Below the pieces are notes generated by a model. It had not been told where the DNA came from and made no database searches. It was given only the letters and a program-made list of their open reading frames with translations. The translations under genes were made by a program, and so were the position numbers. Of a DNA stretch of 20,276 nucleotides, positions 14,202 through 20,276 are shown one piece after another. Within the stretch, counting starts at the first letter, position 1, and each line of letters opens with the position of its first letter. The stretch comes from Leptolinea sp964397625 (GTDB taxonomy: Bacteria > Chloroflexota > Anaerolineae > Anaerolineales > Anaerolineaceae): the NCBI GenBank assembly GCA_964397625.1, contig CAYNJT010000061.1, positions 1 to 20,276 on the forward strand. Reading direction: 5' to 3'.

Positions 14202-15581
14202 GTGAGCTGGAAATCCCTGGTCAATTCACCGCGGTCTTTGTTTTACCGGTTCCAACGGTCCAACATTCCGTTAAAACCCGGATTGTATGTCTTTGACCGA
14301 GATGAACCCCGCGGAAAAGCGCGCATTCACCTTCGTGTGGATGAAGACGGTCATGGTGTACTCATAGTCAATGCGGCTCGCATGTTCCATTTGAATCCGA
14401 GCGCCACATATATGACTTCTTTGTTTTTAAGCTTAAATACAGTGAATGAAGCTGTTTCGAATCTGGCCAGACTGTACCAGATCCCGGTTGACCAGGCCAG
14501 AACAGATTATCTCTCCTTGATCCCATCCATCGAGGCTCTCATCTTCCCTGATTCAGCCTGTCCGGTGTGCGATCTTGACCTGGAGATTAACGCACCATTC
14601 AGTTCAAAACCATCTGCGCCATATCGAATGGATCTGGCCCTTACCTATCGCTGTAATAATAATTGTTCACATTGTTACAATGCTCGACCCCGCAATTACC
14701 CGGAGCTATCGACCGATCAGTGGAAAAAAATAATCGACCGGTGTTGGGAAGTGGGCATTCCGCATATCATCTTTACCGGCGGCGAACCCACTCTGAGAGT
14801 TGATTTGCCGGAATTAATGAATTACGCGCAATCACTTGGACAGATCACTGGTATCAATACTAACGGCCGGCGTTTGGCGGATATGGACTTCGTACATCAA
14901 TTGGTCTCTTCCGGGCTGGATCATGTACAGATCACATTAGAGTCCGCAATCCCGGAAGAACATGATCGACTGGTATGCCATCCGGGAGCCTGGCAGGAAA
15001 CAATAGCTGGTATTAAGAACGCGCTGGGCTCTCAGTTATATGTCATGACCAATACAACTCTCTTGCGTGATAATGCCGTCCACCTTGAAGAAACACTATC
15101 ACTGCTAAATGAAATCGGGGTTCCTACGGTCGGATTGAACGCTCTGATCTATTCCGGGCGTGGTGAGACTGTCGGAACCGGTCTGGAAGAATCCGCGCTG
15201 CCTGACCTGTTAAAAAAAGCGCAATCACTGACATCACGCTTTGGCCAAAAATTGATCTGGTATACCCCCACCCAATATTGCCATTTTGACCCTATGTCTC
15301 TGCAACTTGGCATCAAAGGTTGCACTGCCGCGCTCTATAATATGTGTGTGGAACCAGATGGTTCTGTTATTCCTTGCCAGTCGTATTATCAATCTCTCGG
15401 GAATTTTTTATCGGATAGCTGGTCATCAATCTGGGATCACCCGCTCTCGCGCTCACTTCGAGAGCGTAAGGATGTTCCTTCCGCCTGTGTGAATTGTACC
15501 TATTTACATGAGTGCGGCGGCGGGTGTCCGTTGCATCGCCTTGACAGTCAACCAGTACCTATTCTTCCAGAATTTGCCTGA
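14202..15581 (+). CDS. Radical SAM/SPASM enzyme with N-terminal PqqD-like domain
   Basis: I choose the GTG at 14202 (459 residues), because it lines up with the start of the paralogue at 15600. The frame runs upstream only into the Cys-Ala repeat of the previous gene. Domains in order: a PqqD-like, RiPP-recognition-type domain (about 40-115, DGHGVLIVNAARMFHLNPSA), then the radical SAM core with the 4Fe-4S motif C151-x3-C155-x2-C158 (TYRCNNNCSHCYN) and SAM-binding FTGGEPT (191-197). The C-terminal SPASM region has Cys374, Cys382, Cys392 and the set C429-x2-C432-x5-C438-x3-C442. Such enzymes modify peptides or proteins, often at or near cysteines. Cys120/Cys123 in the linker are extra. It sits directly after the Cys-tailed protein and before its own degenerate paralogue. 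The reaction is not known. Confidence 0.92.
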   Translation: MSWKSLVNSPRSLFYRFQRSNIPLKPGLYVFDRDEPRGKARIHLRVDEDGHGVLIVNAARMFHLNPSATYMTSLFLSLNTVNEAVSNLARLYQIPVDQARTDYLSLIPSIEALIFPDSACPVCDLDLEINAPFSSKPSAPYRMDLALTYRCNNNCSHCYNARPRNYPELSTDQWKKIIDRCWEVGIPHIIFTGGEPTLRVDLPELMNYAQSLGQITGINTNGRRLADMDFVHQLVSSGLDHVQITLESAIPEEHDRLVCHPGAWQETIAGIKNALGSQLYVMTNTTLLRDNAVHLEETLSLLNEIGVPTVGLNALIYSGRGETVGTGLEESALPDLLKKAQSLTSRFGQKLIWYTPTQYCHFDPMSLQLGIKGCTAALYNMCVEPDGSVIPCQSYYQSLGNFLSDSWSSIWDHPLSRSLRERKDVPSACVNCTYLHECGGGCPLHRLDSQPVPILPEFA

Positions 15582-15599
15582 TATATTTGGGAGGTAATT

Positions 15600-16769
15600 A
15601 TGAAAACTTTAGAAATTTTACGCGAACGTTTTTTTCCAAAGAGTCAGTATCTTCCATCTGGATTCTTTTCATTTCAATCCCCTCCGGAAGTTGATCCCCC
15701 TTACCGAATGCATTTGCGACTTGAAAACGATGGGACAGGCCTGCTGGTCATTAACGCGCGTACGGTTTTGCATTTGAATCCTACAGCTGCAGAATTGGCT
15801 TATCATCTTGTGCAAAAAGATTCACTGGATACAACCGCCAGGGATATGTCCAAACGCTACAATGTGCCTCTTCAAACAATTTATGATGATGCCAGAGATT
15901 TTCAGGAACGCATTCAAACCGCCATCGATTCCCCGACATTGGATCCGGTAATGTTTCTAGATTTCGAACGTGTTGAACCATATTCCAAAGAAGTATCTGC
16001 GCCATACCGGCTGGATTGCGCGCTGACATATAAAACAGTGGATGAATCACACGATGCAGTACCTGTTGAGCGGGTAAAACGCGAACTTGTGACCGACGAA
16101 TGGAAAATCATCCTTCAAAAAGCATGGCAGGTCGGTATTCCCCAGATTGTTTTTACTGGTGGAGAACCAACATTACGACCTGACCTTAATGAATTAATCT
16201 CCTTTACTCAAAATCAAGGGCAGGTAACCGGACTCCTGACTGATGGAAAACGGCTTGCTGAACGCGATTATCTGCACAAACTACTGCAATCCGGATTGGA
16301 TCATGTGATGATTTCGCTGGACCCTGACTCAGATCAAGCCTGGGAAGCGATCCGGGATGTTTCTAAAGAATCGCTTTTCCTCACCACCCACCTGACCCTG
16401 ACCGCCCACCTCATCCCCGAAATTGAATCCATCCTGTCAAGGCTGAAAAACTACATGGGGCAGAACCGCAACCTGTCACTCTCCGCAAATCACAAAGAAC
16501 TGGGGGAAGATCTGGTGAAGATCCGAAATAACGCCATTCGTATGGGCTTTCAAATTGTCTGGGATTTGCCGGTTCCTTATTCCGGAATAAATCCAGTCGC
16601 GTTGGAAAAAGAAAATGGAAACGATTTACCGGATGGTGCTGGAACTGCTTGGCTGTACGTGGAACCCGATGGAGATGTATTAAAAGCCCAAGGGATCACC
16701 GCGGTATTGGGCAATATTCTATCTGATCCATGGGAGAAGATCTGGAATAATCCTCAAAGACATGCGTAA
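15600..16769 (+). CDS. Pseudo-radical-SAM protein (all FeS cysteines lost)
   Basis: A 389-residue paralogue of the preceding enzyme, alignable over nearly its whole length. It has a PqqD-like domain (about 35-110, DGTGLLVINARTVLHLNPTA), the same linker (SAPYRLDCALTYK) and the same SAM-loop FTGGEPT (185-191). At the cluster site, CNNNCSHC is replaced by TVDESHDA, so the three ligands become Thr146, Ser150 and Ala153. In the SPASM region, Cys382 and Cys392 of the partner correspond to Tyr353 and Ala363. The protein ends where the last four SPASM cysteines would begin. It has one Cys in all (Cys140). There is no frameshift or internal stop, and GGGAGGT precedes the ATG, so it is a maintained non-catalytic partner and not a decayed gene. 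Its stop overlaps the methyltransferase start. Confidence 0.88.
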   Translation: MKTLEILRERFFPKSQYLPSGFFSFQSPPEVDPPYRMHLRLENDGTGLLVINARTVLHLNPTAAELAYHLVQKDSLDTTARDMSKRYNVPLQTIYDDARDFQERIQTAIDSPTLDPVMFLDFERVEPYSKEVSAPYRLDCALTYKTVDESHDAVPVERVKRELVTDEWKIILQKAWQVGIPQIVFTGGEPTLRPDLNELISFTQNQGQVTGLLTDGKRLAERDYLHKLLQSGLDHVMISLDPDSDQAWEAIRDVSKESLFLTTHLTLTAHLIPEIESILSRLKNYMGQNRNLSLSANHKELGEDLVKIRNNAIRMGFQIVWDLPVPYSGINPVALEKENGNDLPDGAGTAWLYVEPDGDVLKAQGITAVLGNILSDPWEKIWNNPQRHA

Positions 16770-17527
16770 TGCGCTTTTCCATCGATCTTCATAACCGATT
16801 TCGCGAGCAGGCGTCCTGGACAAGACAGGCCCAGCAGTTTTTCCTGGCAAATTCCGGTATAAAAGCCGGAAGTAAGGTTTTGGAAGTGGGATGCGGCACA
16901 GGCGCGCTGCTCGAATCTGTATCCAATCAATGTCAGGCACTTTTTTTTGGCATTGATATTCAATTTGATTTGCTTTCATATGCCAGCCTGATATACCCAC
17001 AAATACCCCTGTCCTGTTCAGACGCTCTTCGCCTCCCATTCTGCAGTGGGACGTTCGATGCCGTGATCAGTCATTATTTTCTGTTGTGGGTTAAAGATAT
17101 TGACCAGGTCATGCAAGAGATAAACAGGATTATTCGGCCGGGCGGATTTTTCGCAGCTCTTGCAGAACCTGATTATGGCAGCCGGATCGACTACCCGGAA
17201 GGATTTGTCCAGATTGGCAGGATGCAAAGAGAATCCTTGAAAAGTCAGGGAGCTGATCCTGATTTGGGTAAAAAACTGGGAACTCTATTTATAAGAAACG
17301 GATTCAAAGACGTTTCACAGGGAATACTTGGTTCCTTCCAGTCCCATCCCTGTTCAAAAGAAGCAATTGAATCTGAACAACGTATCCTGCGATCAGATGT
17401 TAACACGCAAATGGACGAGACAATGTTAAACCATCTGATGGAAATGGATACTAGATCCCGTTTGGACAATTCACGGGTGCAATTTGTCCCCACTTTTTTT
17501 GCCTGGGGTTCCAAGCCTTGCAATTGA
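16769..17527 (+). CDS. Class I SAM-dependent methyltransferase
   Basis: A 252-residue cytosolic protein with the Rossmann methyltransferase core. VLEVGCGTG (37-45) is motif I, FGIDIQ the acidic end of strand 2, and FDAVISHYFLLWVKD motif IV. IIRPGGFFAALAEPDYG is the post-III strand and loop. The C-terminal part is less typical. The ATG at 16769 overlaps the stop of the pseudo-radical-SAM gene (TAATG), so the two are translationally coupled. The target (protein, small molecule or lipid) is not readable. Its place in the operon points to the same pathway as the radical SAM pair. Confidence 0.88.
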   Translation: MRFSIDLHNRFREQASWTRQAQQFFLANSGIKAGSKVLEVGCGTGALLESVSNQCQALFFGIDIQFDLLSYASLIYPQIPLSCSDALRLPFCSGTFDAVISHYFLLWVKDIDQVMQEINRIIRPGGFFAALAEPDYGSRIDYPEGFVQIGRMQRESLKSQGADPDLGKKLGTLFIRNGFKDVSQGILGSFQSHPCSKEAIESEQRILRSDVNTQMDETMLNHLMEMDTRSRLDNSRVQFVPTFFAWGSKPCN

Positions 17528-17546
17528 TATTTTTTCTTCAATTATA

Positions 17547-17575
17547 TTGACATTGACCTGTCAGAGTGCTATTAT
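17547..17575 (+). promoter_or_regulatory. Promoter of the PRC/MgtE-N and Nramp operon
   Basis: A consensus TTGACA at 17547-17552, a 17-base spacer and TATTAT at 17570-17575. It separates this operon from the upstream methyltransferase gene. The expected leader before the ATG at 17645 is about 60 bases. Confidence 0.8.
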
Positions 17576-17600
17576 CTCAAAGTTATGAAAACTAAAAACC

Positions 17601-17623
17601 ACGCCCCGTTTTCTTAGGGGCGT
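17601..17623 (+). promoter_or_regulatory. Hairpin in the leader of the metal-transport operon
   Basis: ACGCCCC (17601-17607) and GGGGCGT (17617-17623) form a 7-bp GC-rich stem with a 9-base loop. It is 10 bases before the AGGAGGTG ribosome binding site and is followed by only three T. It could be a weak attenuator, a metal-responsive leader element or simply an mRNA stabiliser. I do not recognise a known metal riboswitch (the leader is too short for an M-box). Confidence 0.4.
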
Positions 17624-17644
17624 TTGCATGCCAGGAGGTGAAAA

Positions 17645-18898
17645 ATGCCATTCGTCAGTGAACTCATGGGACGGAAAGTTACAGATATTGATGGCAACAC
17701 CTTAGGCACTCTGGTTGAAATTATTGCCACTCAGAAGAATATTCCCATCCCGAAAATTGTGGCGATCAAAATAAAAAAGAATTCCAGCACAATGCTCATC
17801 CCCGCAGGCGATGTGGCGGCATTATTCGCTCCGATCATCCCACTCAACCGCCATCAAGATGAGCTGGTGGAATATTGCATCCAGGATGATGATCTTGAAC
17901 TGGTTGAGGATGTGCTGGATAAACAGATCATTGATACCAATGGCGTACGTGTCGTTCGTGTGAATGACCTAGAGATTACCCGGGTTAACGGCGAGTTTTA
18001 TGTATCCAATGTGGATATCGGTGGCGCTGGCTTGCTAAGACGGCTTGGATTCAAACGTTCCTCCGCTTCTGTTGCCGATAAGGCGGTAGGCGCACTGCCT
18101 TCGGGAATGATCTCCTGGGAAGATGTGGAACTCATTTCGCATGACGAACCCATGCAGTTGAAAGTTCCCAGTGATAAGTTATCAGTGCTGCATCCGGCGG
18201 ATTTGGCGGAAATTCTTTCTGACCTCAATCGTCAGGAAGGCAGCAAATTGCTCGAATCACTGGATGATGAGACACTGGCAGATACGCTGGAAGAGGTGGA
18301 ACCCGATTTCCAGGCAAGCCTTGTCGAACAATTGCCCAATGAGCGTATTGCCGATGTGCTGGAAGAAATGTCGCCAGATGAAGCCGCAGACCTTCTGGCC
18401 GAACTACCGGAAGACCGTTCCGAACAACTTTTGAATCTGATGGAAAAAGATGAAGCGGAGGATGTAAGAAAACTTCTCACTTTCCCTGAAGAGTCTGCTG
18501 GCGGTATCATGAACACAGAATTTGTAACCCTTCCGGTGGATCTAACTGCGGGACAGGCGATCACACGTATTCGTGAGACTGCAAATGAAGCAGAAACTAT
18601 TTATTACATTTATGTGACCGACGAAGCGGAGCACCTTCTTGGGGTTTTCTCTCTACGCCAGTTAGTCCTTGCCAATCCCAAACAACACATCAAGGATTTC
18701 ATGGAAACGCATCTGATCACCGTAGATATTGCCGATGATCAGAATAGGTGCGCCCAGATTATCTCAAAATATAATCTACTTGCTGTACCAGTTGTAGATA
18801 AAAATAATGTGATCCACGGCATCGTCACCGCTGACGACGCCCTTGATAAGATCATCCCAACCGCCTGGAAGAAACGTCTTCCCAAGCTGTACCATTAA
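17645..18898 (+). CDS. PRC-barrel / MgtE-N / CBS domain protein (magnesium-type regulator)
   Basis: A 417-residue soluble protein with no membrane segment. An N-terminal PRC-barrel pair (about 1-80 and 85-170; VSELMGRKVTDIDGNTLGT is typical) is followed by an MgtE N-terminal superhelical domain (about 180-285; HPADLAEIL, then acidic repeats ending LTFPEESAGGIMNTEFVTL). Two CBS motifs follow (about 290-405, LLGVFSLRQL, HGIVTADDAL). In MgtE the N and CBS domains sense magnesium and gate the channel; here the channel part is missing. It probably senses magnesium or another divalent ion for the transporter encoded 21 bases downstream. A strong AGGAGGTG lies before the ATG. It might also act as an accessory subunit of that transporter. 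Confidence 0.9.
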   Translation: MPFVSELMGRKVTDIDGNTLGTLVEIIATQKNIPIPKIVAIKIKKNSSTMLIPAGDVAALFAPIIPLNRHQDELVEYCIQDDDLELVEDVLDKQIIDTNGVRVVRVNDLEITRVNGEFYVSNVDIGGAGLLRRLGFKRSSASVADKAVGALPSGMISWEDVELISHDEPMQLKVPSDKLSVLHPADLAEILSDLNRQEGSKLLESLDDETLADTLEEVEPDFQASLVEQLPNERIADVLEEMSPDEAADLLAELPEDRSEQLLNLMEKDEAEDVRKLLTFPEESAGGIMNTEFVTLPVDLTAGQAITRIRETANEAETIYYIYVTDEAEHLLGVFSLRQLVLANPKQHIKDFMETHLITVDIADDQNRCAQIISKYNLLAVPVVDKNNVIHGIVTADDALDKIIPTAWKKRLPKLYH

Positions 18899-18919
18899 TT
18901 ACCTGTCCAGGAGGAGTTT

Positions 18920-20182
18920 ATGGCCTTCTTCAAAAACCTGAAGCGCTATAAGGCGCGCTTTCTTTTATTGCTGGCTGTTGTTGGTCCCGGCATCATCACC
19001 GCGAATGTGGACAATGATGCCGGCGGTATAGCCACGTATTCTGTAGCCGGTGCACATTACGGGTACACACTGCTCTGGATGATGCCACTGGTCGCTCTGG
19101 CATTGATCATTATCCAGGAAATGTCTGCCCGCTTGGGTGTGGTGACTGGAAAAGGCCTTGCTGATTTGATCCGCGAAGGATTGGGAGTAAAGTGGACAAC
19201 CATAATTCTTGGCATGCTGCTTTTCGTCAACCTCGCAAACACTGTTTCAGAATTTGCCGGGGTTGCTGCCAGTATGGAAATATTTGGAGTAAGCAAATAC
19301 ATTTCTGTGCCTTTGGCTGCTGTTGGCGTATGGCTGTTGATCGTCAAAGGCAACTATAAAACAACAGAACGGATTTTCCTGGTAGCCAGTGCGATTTACC
19401 TGGCATATGTAATTTCCGGCTTTATGGCCAAACCGGATTGGGGGGCTGTTTTCCAGGCCAGTATCACGCCGTCATTTAAATTCGATCCCGGATATGTAAC
19501 CATCTTTGTCACAATTATAGGTACCACAATCGCGCCATGGATGCAGTTTTATCAGCAGTCATCCATCGTGGATAAGGGTATCAAATTGGAAGAATACAAC
19601 TTTGAAAAAGTAGATGTCCTGGTAGGTTCGATATTTGCCGTGCTTGTCGCGGCTTTCATTATGATCGCATGCGCGGCAACGCTTTTCAAGACGGGTATAA
19701 GGATCGAAGGAGCTAAAGATGCAGCTCTGGCTCTTGGCCCTCTGGCTGGCGAGAACGCCACAGTTTTGTTCGCCCTGGGTTTGTTGAACGCATCTCTGTT
19801 TTCAGCCGCTATTCTACCTCTCTCAACGTCTTACACAGTGTGCGAGGCTTTCGGTTGGGAAAGTAGCATTAGTCATGACCTGAAAGAAGCGCCTATGTTT
19901 TTTGGAATTTATACCACATTAATTGTCCTTGGGGCTGCTATCATCCTATTGCCCATAAAATCATTAATTGATGCCATGATGCTTAGTCAGACGTTCAACG
20001 GAGTTCTTCTACCTGTCATACTGATCACCATGCTGAAACTGATCAACGATCGGCATATCATGGGGAAGTATGTGAATGGGCGGATTTTTAATTATCTGGC
20101 CTGGTTCACTGTGATCATTTTAATCATCCTGGCGGCAATTCTTGTATTGACCACTTTCTTTCCAAGTTTGTTTGTTTTCTGA
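18920..20182 (+). CDS. Nramp-family divalent metal transporter with altered metal site (possible Mg transporter)
   Basis: A 420-residue integral membrane protein with about 11 helices and the LeuT-type Nramp fold. Helix 1 aligns with the classical GPG...DPGN segment: GPGIITANVDNDAGGIAT (22-39) has D33-A34-G35-G36 in place of D-P-G-N. In helix 6 the classical M-P-H is A205-P206-W207 (GTTIAPWMQFYQQS). The Asn and Met that coordinate manganese or iron are thus gone, the pattern I recall for Nramp-related magnesium transporters. The upstream MgtE-N/CBS partner fits magnesium. AGGAGG lies before the ATG, 21 bases after the partner. A hydrophobic C-terminal helix follows a helix-11-like segment. 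A manganese or broad-specificity role remains possible. Confidence 0.85.
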   Translation: MAFFKNLKRYKARFLLLLAVVGPGIITANVDNDAGGIATYSVAGAHYGYTLLWMMPLVALALIIIQEMSARLGVVTGKGLADLIREGLGVKWTTIILGMLLFVNLANTVSEFAGVAASMEIFGVSKYISVPLAAVGVWLLIVKGNYKTTERIFLVASAIYLAYVISGFMAKPDWGAVFQASITPSFKFDPGYVTIFVTIIGTTIAPWMQFYQQSSIVDKGIKLEEYNFEKVDVLVGSIFAVLVAAFIMIACAATLFKTGIRIEGAKDAALALGPLAGENATVLFALGLLNASLFSAAILPLSTSYTVCEAFGWESSISHDLKEAPMFFGIYTTLIVLGAAIILLPIKSLIDAMMLSQTFNGVLLPVILITMLKLINDRHIMGKYVNGRIFNYLAWFTVIILIILAAILVLTTFFPSLFVF

Positions 20183-20188
20183 TTTTAC

Positions 20189-20217
20189 TTGCATCAATTA
20201 ACAGTCAGGCTTATAAT
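20189..20217 (+). promoter_or_regulatory. Promoter of the tRNA-Pro gene
   Basis: TTGCAT at 20189-20194, a 17-base spacer and a consensus TATAAT at 20212-20217, ending 10 bases before the tRNA. It begins right after the stop of the Nramp gene. Confidence 0.8.
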
Positions 20218-20227
20218 ATTGAACGTT

Positions 20228-20276
20228 CGGGGCGTGGCGCAGTCCGGCTAGCGCGCTTGCATGGGGTGCAAGAGGT
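20228..20276 (+). tRNA. tRNA-Pro, anticodon GGG (3' part cut off by the window)
   Basis: The acceptor 5' strand CGGGGCG (20228-20234), T8-G9, a D arm starting GCGC and the anticodon stem CTTGC/GCAAG enclose the loop ATGGGGT with anticodon GGG at 20263-20265. The start C and the GGGGCGTGGCGCAG block are typical of tRNA-Pro. The variable loop, T arm and acceptor 3' strand lie beyond the edge. Confidence 0.9.

Noticed and set aside
15600..16769. Calling the second radical SAM gene a pseudogene
   Set aside because: There is no frameshift or internal stop, the ribosome binding site is excellent, the reading frame couples to the next gene, and the domain outside the cluster site is well kept.
1..20276. 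CRISPR array, insertion sequence or prophage
   Set aside because: I looked for regularly spaced repeats, transposase or integrase motifs and terminal inverted repeats and found none.

Overview
The window looks like chromosomal DNA of a bacterium with moderate GC content (mid-40s per cent by eye). It is most likely from the Chloroflexota, class Anaerolineae. The basis is family content and gene style: a quinate-5-dehydrogenase-type protein, a DUF6504 protein, solute-binding proteins with N-terminal export signals, frequent GTG and TTG starts, and strong AGGAGG ribosome binding sites. That placement is inference and was not tested by a search. There are no transposases, phage genes or CRISPR arrays, and the six full or partial promoter/RNA units I could read are ordinary sigma-70-like.

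Layout. (1) 1-156 is the N-terminal end of an exported protein on the minus strand, with its own strong promoter. (2) 390-2658 is a tightly overlapped three-gene operon: quinate-5-dehydrogenase-like protein, nucleotidyltransferase, PAP2 phosphatase. It runs convergently into a DUF6504 gene. (3) 3069-4172 is a D-threonine-aldolase/D-serine-dehydratase-like PLP enzyme, convergent with an S2P-type membrane protease. (4) 5395-5488 is a selenocysteine tRNA (UCA anticodon), so the organism probably makes selenoproteins. (5) 5691-7834 holds a D-Ala-D-Ala-ligase-like ATP-grasp protein and an orphan polar amino-acid-binding lipoprotein, each followed by a hairpin terminator. (6) 7947-8339 is tmRNA (ssrA) with a readable tag and promoter. 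(7) 8408-12063 is a minus-strand operon: hotdog thioesterase, DNA ligase LigA, RlmI-like rRNA methyltransferase. (8) 12112-17527 is a five-gene plus-strand operon. (9) 17645-20182 is a two-gene operon of a PRC/MgtE-N/CBS protein and an Nramp-family transporter with altered metal-site motifs. (10) A tRNA-Pro(GGG), cut by the window edge, closes the window.

The most interesting part is the operon 12112-17527. It encodes a two-helix zinc-ribbon membrane protein; a secreted-then-anchored DUF2207-type membrane protein whose cytoplasmic C-terminus ends in an extraordinary Gly7-His-Ser plus Cys-Ala-repeat tail (seven Cys in the last 19 residues); a radical SAM enzyme with an N-terminal PqqD-like (RiPP-recognition-type) domain and a complete C-terminal SPASM Cys set; a close paralogue of that enzyme that has lost every iron-sulfur ligand but keeps an open frame and an excellent ribosome binding site; and a class I SAM methyltransferase. 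Read together, this looks like a protein-modification system in which a radical SAM enzyme, helped by a pseudo-radical-SAM partner and perhaps a methyltransferase, modifies the Cys-Ala tail of a large membrane protein rather than a small peptide. The gene families and the missing cysteines are seen directly. The enzyme-substrate relationship is inference.
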